A stretch of 64,000 nucleotides of DNA from JAHJDO01 sp964437505 (GCA_964437505.1 CAYTGU010000005.1:29122-93121), one strand, 5' to 3'; numbered from the stretch's first letter, positions 44,174 to 52,737 are shown. Translations and numbers: made by a program. The notes: generated by a model from the letters alone, not told the origin.

Positions 44174-45163
44174 CTACCACCTTATAATAGCTGATGCCCA
44201 TGTAAGACCAGCGCCAAAAGCGTCCAGAAGTATTATCTGTCCATCTTTTAATTTTCCCGAAGCTGCTGCTTCAGCTGTTGCTATTGGTACTGAAGCACCT
44301 GAAACATTTCCATATCTGGTAACATTTATCCATACTTTTTCCAAAGGAGCGTTAAGTCTTTGCGCTAAAGCATTTATAATTCTCAAGTTTGCCTGATGAG
44401 GAATAACAAGATCTATATCTTCGTTTTTTAGATTACATTCAGAAAGCACCTTATCTGCGGCACTTGTCATTGCCCTAACAGCAAGTTTAAAAACAGAATT
44501 CCCGTTCATTTTTAGAAAATGCAATTTGTCATCTACTGTTTTATGTGTTGCAGGAAATTGTGAACCTCCGCCAGGCATATTCAGCAGATCCCAAGCTGAC
44601 CCATCAGCACCAAGATATGAACCCAAGATAACCCTCCTGTTATTCGCGGCGCGTCCAATAACAGCGGCACCTGCTCCATCTCCAAATAGTACACAGGTTG
44701 TACGATCTGTCCAATCTGCAATTCTGGAGAGCGTATCTGCGGCAACAATTAAAACTCTTTTAAATGTATTACTTTCAACAAAACTTTTTGCCATTGTTAA
44801 AGCGTAAATAAAACCACAGCAGGCTGCGTTGACGTCAAATGCGCACACAGTTTTAGCTCCTATTTTATCCTGAAGAATGCACGCGGTGGAAGGGAATGGC
44901 ATATCAGGGGTTATAGTAGCAACAATAATACAATCTATTTGTTTTACATCGACTCCAGCATTTTTAAGAGCTTTCTGAGAAGCAAACATAGCAAGGTCAG
45001 AGGTGGTATGTTTATCATCAATTATACGTCTCTCTTTTATACCTGTTCTTGTTGTAATCCACTCATCAGACGTATCCACCATTTTTTCAAGGTCTGCATT
45101 CGTAAGAATTTTTTCCGGCACATAAAAACCAGTTCCCAAAATACCTACTTTAATATTATCCAT
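44174..45163 (-). CDS. fabH: Beta-ketoacyl-ACP synthase III
   Basis: Starts fatty-acid synthesis by condensing acetyl-CoA with malonyl-ACP. The catalytic Cys is in DVNAACCGFIYAL (about 107-119), His in VIPHQANLRI (about 253-262) and Asn in YGNVSGAS (about 283-290). N-terminal GTGFYVPEKILTN and TRTGIKERR are typical. 329 residues. Confidence 0.96.
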   Translation of the reverse strand: MDNIKVGILGTGFYVPEKILTNADLEKMVDTSDEWITTRTGIKERRIIDDKHTTSDLAMFASQKALKNAGVDVKQIDCIIVATITPDMPFPSTACILQDKIGAKTVCAFDVNAACCGFIYALTMAKSFVESNTFKRVLIVAADTLSRIADWTDRTTCVLFGDGAGAAVIGRAANNRRVILGSYLGADGSAWDLLNMPGGGSQFPATHKTVDDKLHFLKMNGNSVFKLAVRAMTSAADKVLSECNLKNEDIDLVIPHQANLRIINALAQRLNAPLEKVWINVTRYGNVSGASVPIATAEAAASGKLKDGQIILLDAFGAGLTWASAIIRW

Positions 45164-45167
45164 TTTT

Positions 45168-46154
45168 TTAGTTTCTTAACCTCTCTTTTATATGTTCATT
45201 AACATGGTTGTTTACGAATTTCTCAGCTACCAAAATGCTGTTTTTGATAGCCAGAGAAGAAGAATTGCCATGAGCTTTTATACATACACCGTTAATTCCA
45301 AGAAAAGGCGCACCGCCATATTCTGCATAGTTCAGACTTTTTTTGAAGTTCTTATAAGCGCCTCTACTCAACATAGCTCCAATTTTAGAGAGAAAACTAC
45401 TTTTCAGTTCATTGCGTAGTTTAAGATATATATTTTCTCCCAGTCCTTCAGTAGCCTTAAGGATTATATTGCCAATAAAACCATCACAAACAATAACATC
45501 AACTTTACCATTAAAAATATCTCTTCCCTCTACATTGCCAACAAAGTTAATTGGCGCTTTTTTTAATTCTTCATATGCTTTTTTTGTTAAGTCATTTCCT
45601 TTATGTTCCTCTTCTCCAATGTTCAAGAGACCTACTTTTGGAGTTCCTTTTTTCAAGATATACTTGCTGTATTCATTTCCCATTATTGCAAATTGGTAAA
45701 GGTTCAAAGGGCTACAGTCCACATTTGCGCCTACATCAAGCAGTAGGGAAGCTTCACTTAGAGTAGGCATCAAGATAGCGATTGCTGGGCGCTCTATACC
45801 CTCTATTGTTCTTATATAGATTGCAGCAGATGCCATGTATGCTCCTGTATTGCCAGCTGATACTACAGCGTCTGCTTCTTTATTTTTAACCAGCTCTATT
45901 GCTTTGATCATAGATGAATCTTTTTTTCGCCTGATAGCTTGAGAAGGAGACTCATGCATTGCTATGACTTCAGATGCATGTTTAATCTGAATATTGGAAC
46001 CAGTATATTTACGTTTTGTTAACTCCTTTTTTATTATTTTTTCATCACCAACCAGTATCAGATCAAATGGCTTGTTTTTGGCAGCATCTAAAGCCCCTTC
46101 TATAACCACAGAAGGACCTTTATCAGCGCCCATAACATCTATGGCTATTTTCAT
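45168..46154 (-). CDS. plsX: Phosphate acyltransferase PlsX
   Basis: Makes acyl-phosphate from acyl-ACP for phospholipid synthesis. It starts MKIAIDVMGADKGPSVVIEG, with MHESPSQAIRRKKDSSM (about 76-92), VSAGNTGAYMA (about 104-114), LLDVGANVDC, and ADVIVCDGFIGNIILK-like VDVIVCDGFIGNIILK. ATG 46154 is chosen over an upstream TTG (46178) because AAGAAGG precedes it and the family starts here; 328 residues. It begins within two bases of the rpmF stop. Confidence 0.95.
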   Translation of the reverse strand: MKIAIDVMGADKGPSVVIEGALDAAKNKPFDLILVGDEKIIKKELTKRKYTGSNIQIKHASEVIAMHESPSQAIRRKKDSSMIKAIELVKNKEADAVVSAGNTGAYMASAAIYIRTIEGIERPAIAILMPTLSEASLLLDVGANVDCSPLNLYQFAIMGNEYSKYILKKGTPKVGLLNIGEEEHKGNDLTKKAYEELKKAPINFVGNVEGRDIFNGKVDVIVCDGFIGNIILKATEGLGENIYLKLRNELKSSFLSKIGAMLSRGAYKNFKKSLNYAEYGGAPFLGINGVCIKAHGNSSSLAIKNSILVAEKFVNNHVNEHIKERLRN

Positions 46155-46155
46155 A

Positions 46156-46341
46156 TTATGAAGCCTTCTTAATTTCAATTACTTTTTTACCATTATAGTA
46201 CCCACAATGAGGACAAACTATATGTGGGGATTTGACCTGATTGCAATGTGAACATGTACACATTGCAGGTAATGACAATTTTTTATGTGTGCGTTTTTTA
46301 TCCCGTCTTGATTTTGAGAACTTTCTTTTTGGAAGTGCCAC
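46156..46341 (-). CDS. rpmF: 50S ribosomal protein L32
   Basis: 61 residues. ALPKRKFSKSRRDKKRTHKK is the diagnostic start, and the zinc ribbon CTCSHCNQVKSPHIVCPHCG holds CSHC and CPHC. The four-Cys form implies zinc binding. GTG 46341 has AAGGAG upstream. rpmF before plsX-fabH-fabD is a classic arrangement. Confidence 0.96.
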   Translation of the reverse strand: MALPKRKFSKSRRDKKRTHKKLSLPAMCTCSHCNQVKSPHIVCPHCGYYNGKKVIEIKKAS

Positions 46342-46371
46342 TGTTATTCTCCTTTTTTTCTAAGTTGTTTC

Positions 46372-46391
46372 GGGTCGGATTTATCCGACCC
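46372..46391. repeat. Perfect 9-bp inverted repeat between pta and rpmF
   Basis: GGGTCGGAT, two bases, ATCCGACCC, then CCTAC. It has no T-run on either side, so it is not a normal intrinsic terminator. It resembles short extragenic palindromes with a flanking GTAGGGG that are found dispersed in many genomes. It may attenuate or stabilise the pta-rpmF message. Confidence 0.6.
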
Positions 46392-46409
46392 CTACATTTA
46401 TTCTTAATA

Positions 46410-47405
46410 CTAGGCAGAGTGAGCTTGTATTGCTGCAATAGCAGATATATTAACAATATCATCTACATTGCATCCCCTGGACAGGTCATGCGCAGGTTTT
46501 CGAAGTCCCTGCAGTAGGGGGCCTAGAGCTTGTGCTTTTGCTAAACGTTGAGTAAGTTTATACGATATATTACCTGATTCTAAATTCGGGAATATTAATA
46601 CATTAGCTTTCCCTGCAACATTACTCTGGGGTGCCTTTATTTTTGCAACTTCCGGAACAATAGCAGCATCTGCTTGTAGCTCTCCGTCAATTTGTAGATC
46701 GGGACACATTTTTCTTGCAAGTTCAGTAGCTTTTATTACTTTATCAATAAGACCATGAGATGCGCTTCCATTTGTTGAGAATGAGAGCATAGCAACCCTT
46801 GGCTCAGATTTTATGAACATACAGGCTGTTTTTGCGGACGCTATGGCGATACTAGCAAGCTCTTCGGATGTTGGATCTGGTACAATGCCTGCATCAGCGT
46901 ATATAAAAATACCATGCTCTCCATAAACGCAGTCTGGAACAATCATAACAAAGCAGCTTGAGACTACTTTTATACCATTTGCAGGACCTATTAGCCAGAT
47001 TGCAGCACGCAAGACATTTGCAGTAGAATTTACTGCTCCTGATACTGAACCGTCAGCCATGCCTTTTCTTACCATCAAAGCGGCGTATAAGAGAGGCTGC
47101 TTAATATGTGTACAGGCGTCTTCTTTACTTGTGCCTTTATGTTTCCTGAGATTATAAAATAATTCAATGTCTTCATCTGTTACTTTTTGTTTTGGATCAA
47201 TTACTTTCACGTTTTCTATATTTATACCAGCATGTTTTGCTACCTTAATTAGATTCTCTCTTTTTCCTAATAGGATAGGGTCAGCAATCTTCTCTTTTTT
47301 CAGTATGGATGCAGCTTGTATTACTCTTAGATCCTGTGACTCAGGTAGGACTATTCTTTTCCTGTCAGACTTTGCTTTATTTCTGATTTCTTCTATTAAA
47401 TTCAT
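46410..47405 (-). CDS. pta: Phosphate acetyltransferase
   Basis: Interconverts acetyl-CoA and acetyl phosphate. It is 331 residues (single PTA_PTB domain, no N-terminal DRTGG region), with RIVLPESQDLRVIQAA (about 17-32), GMADGSVSGAVNSTANVLRA (about 114-133), MLSFSTNGSASH (about 203-214) and VAGKANVLIFPNLESGNISYK (in parts, about 265-285). No acetate kinase gene is nearby. It is first gene of the pta-to-obg operon. Confidence 0.95.
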   Translation of the reverse strand: MNLIEEIRNKAKSDRKRIVLPESQDLRVIQAASILKKEKIADPILLGKRENLIKVAKHAGINIENVKVIDPKQKVTDEDIELFYNLRKHKGTSKEDACTHIKQPLLYAALMVRKGMADGSVSGAVNSTANVLRAAIWLIGPANGIKVVSSCFVMIVPDCVYGEHGIFIYADAGIVPDPTSEELASIAIASAKTACMFIKSEPRVAMLSFSTNGSASHGLIDKVIKATELARKMCPDLQIDGELQADAAIVPEVAKIKAPQSNVAGKANVLIFPNLESGNISYKLTQRLAKAQALGPLLQGLRKPAHDLSRGCNVDDIVNISAIAAIQAHSA

Positions 47406-47434
47406 ATCAGATTTTCCTATTTAAAAGGTCTCAC

Positions 47435-47463
47435 ACTATACCAACTCACTCTAGTTTTGTCAA
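47435..47463 (-). promoter_or_regulatory. Near-consensus promoter for the pta-rpmF-plsX-fabH-fabD-rplI-obg operon
   Basis: On the minus strand, TTGACA (47463-47458), 17-bp spacer, TATAGT (47440-47435). Transcription would start about 22 bases before the pta ATG. It is divergent from the GntR-family promoter, with about 30 bp between the two -35 boxes. Confidence 0.75.
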
Positions 47464-47494
47464 AACAAAATCCTGTTATAGCTAAAAATTTCGC

Positions 47495-47523
47495 TTGACA
47501 TCTTCTGATAGGCTGTATACAAT
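47495..47523 (+). promoter_or_regulatory. Near-consensus promoter for the GntR-family regulator
   Basis: TTGACA (47495-47500), 17-bp spacer, TACAAT (47518-47523), about 27 bases before the regulator ATG. GntR/FadR regulators commonly bind their own divergent promoter region; whether this one also controls pta is inference. Confidence 0.7.
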
Positions 47524-47549
47524 TGTAATGCAATATAAAAAGGTTCTAG

Positions 47550-48179
47550 ATGAAAGATACATTAATAAAACAATTATATAAAAAAATTAGACTAAGCATT
47601 CTGAATGGTGCGATAAAGCCTCATGAGAGAATTGTTGAACAGGTTCTCGCCAAAAAATATAAGGTTAGCAGGACTCCTATTAGAGAAACTCTGCGTTTGT
47701 TAGAAAACGAAGGATTGATCACAGTTATCCCTAATGTGGGAACATTTGTAAAACAACATTCTCTGGATGAGATAAAACAGATTTATGAAGTACGAGCATT
47801 ATTAGAAGGTTGCGCTGCAAGATTAGTTTCTCTGCGTATCAAAGATGAGGAAATAAAAAAGCTGGAGAATATTGCTAAAAAGAATGAAGAAGCTATACAG
47901 AACATGGATTGTGATACTTTGGTGAAAACAGACAGGGAGTTTCATGAGTTCATTATGAAAAAGTGTGAAAATAAAGAACTTGCCAGGATTATGGAATTAT
48001 ACGATTTTCAAACAACAAGTTTATATACCAAAAGTATTAGACATGGGGAATATTCAGGAAAAAATCTAAGCTATTCACATCTGCCAATTATAGAAGCTAT
48101 TAAAAAAAGAAACCCAGATTTGGCAGAAAAACTGGCAAGAAGACATATAGAGGAAGCAAAAGAGAGGTTGCTGAGGTAA
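47550..48179 (+). CDS. GntR-family transcriptional regulator, FadR (FCD) subfamily
   Basis: 209 residues. The N-terminal winged helix has IVEQVLAKKYKVSRTPIRET (about 28-47) and LRLLENEGLITVIPNVGTFV (about 48-67). The helical FCD ligand domain (about 75-205) holds the metal/ligand residues in DREFHEFIMKKCEN (about 129-142) and HLPIIEAIKKRNPDLA. FCD proteins sense small organic acids or sugar acids. Its location at the start of the accessory catabolic region makes that cluster a likely target, by inference. Confidence 0.92.
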   Translation: MKDTLIKQLYKKIRLSILNGAIKPHERIVEQVLAKKYKVSRTPIRETLRLLENEGLITVIPNVGTFVKQHSLDEIKQIYEVRALLEGCAARLVSLRIKDEEIKKLENIAKKNEEAIQNMDCDTLVKTDREFHEFIMKKCENKELARIMELYDFQTTSLYTKSIRHGEYSGKNLSYSHLPIIEAIKKRNPDLAEKLARRHIEEAKERLLR

Positions 48180-48231
48180 TGTCTTCCAGCTGCTAATGGT
48201 TCACAGTTGATTTAAAAGATTAATCCAAATA

Positions 48232-48450
48232 ATGATGAAACAAACATACAATCTTGGGATAATTGGTAAAGTAGATGCAGTGATACTTGCACGTGATGAT
48301 GGAGAAAATCATCTCTCTATGGCAAAGCCTTTTATTGAAAAGGATATCCCTATATTAATTGATAAACCCCTTACTGATAATGCAGAAGATCTGAAGGAAT
48401 TTATACAATATTATGAAAAAGGGAAATTAATTATGTCATGCTCAAGTATC
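48232..48450 (+). pseudogene. Gfo/Idh/MocA oxidoreductase fragment
   Basis: A short frame with VDAVILARDDGENHLSMAKP and FIEKDIPILIDKPLTDNAED, matching the nucleotide-binding domain of MocA-type sugar/inositol dehydrogenases (the EKP-like IDKPL motif). The glycine-rich N-terminal loop is mostly missing (LGIIG is followed directly by KVDAV) and the whole C-terminal domain is absent. After about 48440 the sequence switches to a short-chain dehydrogenase in another frame. Confidence 0.75.
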
Positions 48451-48707
48451 TTGCGGTTTACTGGGGACTGCGCAATATTCGTGTAAATGCAGTAGTTCCA
48501 GGAGCATTTCCGCATTCAAAAGCACGATGGTGTGCAGATAATCCAGAGTTCCCAGCTTTTTTAGAGCGTTTGGCAGATAAGGTACCGCTTGGACGTATAG
48601 GACGTCAGGATGAAATGGCTGGCGCAGTTATTTTTCTTGCTTCTGACGAAGCGTCGTATGTAACGGGACACACTTTAGTTGTAGATGGTGGATGGACAGC
48701 GTGGTAA
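48438..48707 (+). pseudogene. C-terminal fragment of a short-chain dehydrogenase/reductase
   Basis: 89 codons with NIRVNAVVPGAF, LGRIGRQDEMAGAVIFLASD and YVTGHTLVVDGGW, the diagnostic end of classical SDRs. The NAD-binding and Ser-Tyr-Lys catalytic parts (about 160 residues) are missing. It joins the MocA fragment almost seamlessly, so a deletion between two neighbouring oxidoreductase genes is the simplest explanation. Confidence 0.8.
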
Positions 48708-48732
48708 TCAATATAATCAGAGGAGAGAAAAG

Positions 48733-49515
48733 ATGAAAATGCGAGCAAGCAGGGTACTGCAGAAACTTCGTGCAGGTGAAATAGTGAGTTGTTTTAAATT
48801 AAACTTGTCCTGTGGTCGTGCCGCAGATATTGCAGCCATGAGTGAGTTTGATTGTCTCTGGCTGGATATGGAACATGTGCCTAGTGACTGGTCTGTAATA
48901 GAAAAACAAATCTGGGCGGCTAAAGCTCATGACGTTGATGTCATGGTGCGTGTATCCCGTGGTGGGTACAGCGATTACATCAAACCTTTGGAATTGGATG
49001 CTTCTGGTATCATGGTGCCTCATATCATGAGCCTGGCAGATGCAGAGAACGTTGTCAGGATGACTAGATTTCATCCTGTTGGTCGCCGTCCCGTTGACGG
49101 TGGCAATACAGATGGTGCATACGGCAAGATTGATTTTGTCAAATATCTTAAACAGGCAAATGAACAAAGATTTGTCGCCGTACAGATAGAGGACCCTGAA
49201 CCGTTGGATGACTTGGAAGCCATTGCTTCTCTTGAAGGTATAGACATGATCTTTTTCGGACCAGCGGATTTTAGCCATGGGATTGGCGCACCTGGTGAAT
49301 GGAATTGTACCAAGTTGGTGGAGACACGCAAGCGCATAGCTGAAGTCTGTACAGAGCATGGAAAATTTGCAGGTACTATTGGGAGCATTGATAATTTAAA
49401 TGAGCTTATCAGTATGGGTTATCACTTTATTAGTGTAGGCGCCGATGTAGTGGGTCTCGGTCAATATTGTGACAGGGTAATGATGGAATTCAGAAATGCA
49501 TTATTAGGTAAATAA
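48733..49515 (+). CDS. HpcH/HpaI-family aldolase
   Basis: A class II pyruvate-type aldolase, about 260 residues. It shows WLDMEHVPSDWSV (about 42-54, catalytic His), VMVRVSRGGYSDYIK (about 71-85), QIEDPEPLDDLEAIA (about 151-165, metal-binding Glu) and FFGPADFSHGIGAPGEW (about 171-187, metal-binding Asp). ATG 48733 follows AGGAGAG; a longer frame begins inside the SDR fragment. Such enzymes cleave 2-keto-3-deoxy sugar acids or related compounds. It may belong with the catabolic cluster downstream. Confidence 0.9.
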   Translation: MKMRASRVLQKLRAGEIVSCFKLNLSCGRAADIAAMSEFDCLWLDMEHVPSDWSVIEKQIWAAKAHDVDVMVRVSRGGYSDYIKPLELDASGIMVPHIMSLADAENVVRMTRFHPVGRRPVDGGNTDGAYGKIDFVKYLKQANEQRFVAVQIEDPEPLDDLEAIASLEGIDMIFFGPADFSHGIGAPGEWNCTKLVETRKRIAEVCTEHGKFAGTIGSIDNLNELISMGYHFISVGADVVGLGQYCDRVMMEFRNALLGK

Positions 49516-49786
49516 ATTTACTTAAAATGTCATCGCTTTCGCTTATTTGTGCTTTACGCCTTATATTGCAGATTGTTTTATTACCTCTGGATCTTTGAAA
49601 ATTTTTTCTAACATGGTAGCCTCCCTTTCTGGCTTTTATAGCCAATAGGAGAGTACCATATTATGTTAAGCTATTAAAGAAACGAATAATCGTAACTGTC
49701 GTGTACACCCAGATTTATTCACAGAGCGAAACTTACCATAACCCAGTGCTTATCATAAAACACATGATCAGATCAAGAAAGCCGGG
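49516..49786. other. Intergenic debris without an intact gene
   Basis: 271 bases with no convincing gene. On the minus strand, AGGGAGG precedes an ATG at 49614 that opens only 17 codons (MLEKIFKDPEVIKQ...); this resembles the start of some integrase/transposase-linked proteins but is too short to call. A sequence like the short palindromic repeat (ATGTCATCGC) occurs at about 49528 but is too degenerate to assign. Confidence 0.4.
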
Positions 49787-50146
49787 ATGATTGAAGAGGC
49801 AAAGTTTGTTTTGTCTTGCGATGAATACAAGTATGAGATCAGCGAAGCTATGCGTGATGCTGCTAAGAAAACAAAGACTGGCATTGGAGCGAATCTCGCG
49901 CTATTAGACGCAGCAAGGCGATATGAAACCAGAGTATGGTGCGATATCTATAACCTTGGCGGAAGTCATGGTCGAATTGGTAATGCTTATCGCCATTTAG
50001 CGGATCACGTAAATTTTGGTAACAGTTTAGCTGTGGAAAGTAATGGAAAAATTTGGATGAGAAAATCGGCAACTAAATTTGAAAGAAGTAAAGATAATAG
50101 TCAGGGCGATCTTGTTTGTAGCAGATTAAATTGTCTTGAAAGTTAA
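49787..50146 (+). CDS. Unrecognised 119-residue ORF
   Basis: Starts MIEEAKFVLSCDEYKYEISE and contains NLALLDAARRYETRVWCDIY and GRIGNAYRHLADHVNFGNS. The frame is open a little upstream of the ATG, so this may be the C-terminal remnant of a longer gene. No convincing ribosome-binding site or family. It ends within the terminal bases of the opposing transposase fragment. Confidence 0.35.
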   Translation: MIEEAKFVLSCDEYKYEISEAMRDAAKKTKTGIGANLALLDAARRYETRVWCDIYNLGGSHGRIGNAYRHLADHVNFGNSLAVESNGKIWMRKSATKFERSKDNSQGDLVCSRLNCLES

Positions 50147-50379
50147 GGAGTTAATCCTTTGGTAAGAAGAGTTATGAGAACTTGTTTTGGGTCCAAGCCT
50201 TTGAGTTTGGCAGTTTGGATAATAGTTGAAATAAGAGATACGTTCTTGGTTCTCTGGTCAGAGCGATTGCCGAAGATAATTTCGTTCAGCAAGCACTTTG
50301 GAAGGGGATTCTCCGTTAAGATGAGGACAAGATTTGGAGAAAGGGCAATGCTGAACTCTTGCTGCAACAGGATGAGAAT
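50143..50379 (-). pseudogene. C-terminal fragment of an IS66-like transposase
   Basis: About 75 codons ending at TAA 50143, in frame with and directly behind the accessory ORF stop. Readable elements are ENPLPKCLLNEIIFGNRSDQ and TAKLKGLDPKQVLITLLTKG. There is no DDE catalytic region. Confidence 0.6.
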
Positions 50380-50382
50380 AAC

Positions 50383-50688
50383 TCATTCTTTGAATTCGCC
50401 TTTTTTAATTAATTGGACGTTTATGTCTGTAAGTTCTTCAATGAGGTCTCTATGATGATAGTAATTGTTGAGAAGTTTTTGAACTTGCTTGCGAAGTTTA
50501 GGAGGAATAGTCGTTCTCTTCTTTTTTCCTTTAACAGAAAAGGTAAAAATGCACATAGGATGTTTTTCACCCCTTTGGCATGTGCTGCATTCTGGTTTTC
50601 CACAAGAGCGGCTTGTCAAACTAAGACAACCTTTCATAAGGTCAGGGAGTTGAGCAAGAAACCGTTTTTTACGGGTAGATGGAGTCAA
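50383..50688 (-). CDS. DUF6788-like insertion-sequence accessory protein
   Basis: 101 residues with RSCGKPECSTCQRGEKHPMC (about 27-46), a Cys-rich motif seen in small proteins encoded beside IS66-like transposases. TTG 50688 has AGGAG seven bases upstream. The rest is basic and helical (KLRKQVQKLLNNYYHHRDLI). The exact role in transposition is not known. Confidence 0.65.
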   Translation of the reverse strand: MTPSTRKKRFLAQLPDLMKGCLSLTSRSCGKPECSTCQRGEKHPMCIFTFSVKGKKKRTTIPPKLRKQVQKLLNNYYHHRDLIEELTDINVQLIKKGEFKE

Positions 50689-51058
50689 ATTTATCTCCTG
50701 TGCTATTCAAGATACACAGAGAATATCGCAACAGATATGTGTTTGTCAAGAGGATGTGTGGGAATTTTAAATTTCTATTCAGGCTGTCAAGGGAAATGTT
50801 GGTTTTTAAAGAGGGATGCTCTAGGCTCTCCCGTTACCGTTTTAGGGGGGGGGTAGAGCTTGGTGATGGGAAATAAAGTGGAATTTGAAAAAATTGTGCT
50901 ATGATATTATATAACAAGGTTAATCAAGCTGGAAAGGAGGTAGCAGCGAGCTTGAAGTGTCGCGGAGTTTCTACATATAAAGTAAAAACGCAAAAAAAAG
51001 TTAAAAAAATCAACTTTTGATAACTAAACTATAACTTCTTGACGAACAGGAGCAAATT
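50689..51058. promoter_or_regulatory. Leader region of the catabolic cluster, with candidate promoter and poly-G tract
   Basis: No gene in 370 bases. A TTGAAA (50885-50890) and TATATA (50908-50913) with 17-bp spacing could drive the 51,059 gene. GGAAAGGAGG at about 50931 is a strong ribosome-binding-like site opening only a 22-codon frame (TTG at about 50952), possibly a leader peptide or remnant. A run of nine G lies at about 50845-50853. An AAAAGTT/AACTTTT hairpin lies at about 50997-51020. Confidence 0.4.
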
Positions 51059-52723
51059 ATGACTGAACCCTTTATCAAAAAATTGGGGACAACAGATAAG
51101 GAAATAATGATTACGCATTTAAATAAATTAGTGGATAAACAGTATATTGATGGAAAAAAATCTAATCTATGGAAAGCTATTCCTTATAAGACCAATAAGT
51201 TTGCCGGGGTTATGTTAGGTAATGGAGGCGGTCCCAATCCTGTGCCTCTTGAAATTCGGTTGATGAGAAAGGGGCTATACCGTGTTTATTTAGGGCTATA
51301 TAGTGGATGGGATCTTCCACGGAACCGGATAAGATTGAGCAATGATTTATGCTGTCAAAGAGTAGCTGTCTCGGGAAACAAGAAAGAAAGTGTATTTGAT
51401 ATTTCGTGTACCATGTATGAGGTCTTTTGGAAAGAGGCGGATTTAACCGGACAAAGTTTGATTTTAGAAAGTAGTTTGGTTCAGAGCACCCTCCCTTCTT
51501 ATGATGCCTTAGCTTATATCCGTTTAGAGCCGATTAGTAAAATTAGCACACCGGAAAGCGAGATAGTGTCTCATCCTCTCTTTATAACTGAAGACGGTCA
51601 TGGCTGCTTTAAATCATTCTCCCATTCACGGCCTGAAGATCTGTTAGAGATGTTTGAAAATAATGTTCCCAAGGATCAGAATTATGTTCAAGGTCTTCTG
51701 TGGGGTAATGGTGATGCGGATATATGCAATTATCCTACGAAAGCAGGTAATAACTGGCCTGTTAGTGATTCATTCAGTTATTCCTATCATAATTTTTATC
51801 ATAACGTCCGTCTTTGGCAAAAAAAGGGATGGGATTCACTCAAAGTTATAAGAAATTATGCGAAAAAAAGAGGGTGGGAATTTCAAGTATACATAAGAAT
51901 GCAGGCATTTGCGTCACCTTTCCCATTTGATAGAGTAATTCATTCAGACTTTTTTCACGCACATCCCGAGTGCCATTGTTTGGACCGCAAGGGTCAACGG
52001 ATAGGTAGACTAAGTTATGCATATCCTGCAGTGCAGGAGCATATGCTTAAATTAATAGATGAAATTATACAATACAAACCAGATGGTATTTGTTTGTGCC
52101 TGATCCGCGGTGTTCCGTTAGTGCTTTATGAGCCGATTATGGTTGAGGGTTTTAAAAAGGAATATGGCATTGACCCGCGAAAATTGTCAGAAACAGATAA
52201 ACGCTGGAAAGATTATCAGGCAAAAGTTATTACTCTATTTATGAGAAAGGTGAAAAAACTATTAAAATCGCATCAGCGTTTGTCAGTAATGATACCGGGC
52301 CTGCAACGTGACTGTGAGAGATGGGGGTTGGATGTTGCGACATGGGTTAAAGAAAGTATTGTTAATGATGTTTTTCCTTTTGGACAATACTTTGATAAAA
52401 GAGAGGTGCATCGCTGGGATATCAAAAGTTTGGACTTTAAATATTTTAACAATTTAGAGAATCGAGATAAAATAAGACTTATCCCTATGGCTAATCTAGA
52501 AAGTCCATCCTCATTGTCCGGAATGCGCTTATATCTTAACCAAGGCGCAGATGGTTATGCTGCCTGGGATGGTGTCAGTGGTGATCGACATGTCACTGAT
52601 AAAGTTATTCCCTGCGATTCGAGAAGGGTAAAAAAAGCAAAATCTGTTCCAATAAAAAAGTGGAAGGTTTTGAGTCTTAGTGGATTTCGTCATGACAAAT
52701 ATCATTATTTTGAGGCAGTTTAG
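51059..52723 (+). CDS. Glycoside-hydrolase-like TIM-barrel protein (GHL10/DUF187-like)
   Basis: 554 residues. The first ~170 are beta-rich (LMRKGLYRVYLGLYSGWDLP) and could be a sugar-binding sandwich. The rest looks like a TIM barrel with WQKKGWDSLKVIRNYAKKRG, PAVQEHMLKLIDEIIQYKPD and YLNQGADGYAAWDG. No signal peptide, so cytoplasmic. Catalytic acids cannot be placed with confidence; PDGICLCL and NQGADGYAAWD are candidate strand ends. AGGAG precedes the ATG. It is first of a close-packed plus-strand cluster and may be distantly related to the product at 58,198. Confidence 0.65.
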   Translation: MTEPFIKKLGTTDKEIMITHLNKLVDKQYIDGKKSNLWKAIPYKTNKFAGVMLGNGGGPNPVPLEIRLMRKGLYRVYLGLYSGWDLPRNRIRLSNDLCCQRVAVSGNKKESVFDISCTMYEVFWKEADLTGQSLILESSLVQSTLPSYDALAYIRLEPISKISTPESEIVSHPLFITEDGHGCFKSFSHSRPEDLLEMFENNVPKDQNYVQGLLWGNGDADICNYPTKAGNNWPVSDSFSYSYHNFYHNVRLWQKKGWDSLKVIRNYAKKRGWEFQVYIRMQAFASPFPFDRVIHSDFFHAHPECHCLDRKGQRIGRLSYAYPAVQEHMLKLIDEIIQYKPDGICLCLIRGVPLVLYEPIMVEGFKKEYGIDPRKLSETDKRWKDYQAKVITLFMRKVKKLLKSHQRLSVMIPGLQRDCERWGLDVATWVKESIVNDVFPFGQYFDKREVHRWDIKSLDFKYFNNLENRDKIRLIPMANLESPSSLSGMRLYLNQGADGYAAWDGVSGDRHVTDKVIPCDSRRVKKAKSVPIKKWKVLSLSGFRHDKYHYFEAV

Positions 52724-52737
52724 GGGATAGAAGAAAT

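Larger units (their letters stand above)
50143..50688 (-). mobile_element. Internally deleted IS66-like insertion sequence remnant
   Basis: On the minus strand, an intact small first ORF (50688-50383) is followed after its stop, in the same frame, by only the last ~75 codons of a transposase (to 50143). The tail IIFGNRSDQRTKNVSLIST resembles the conserved end of IS66-like transposases, where FGNRS... or FxGS... leads to a short helix. The bulk of the transposase, including the catalytic acidic residues, is missing. Confidence 0.6.

Noticed and set aside
49561..49614. 17-codon minus-strand ORF with a strong ribosome-binding site
   Set aside because: Too short to identify; similarity to an integrase-type N-terminus is only suggestive.
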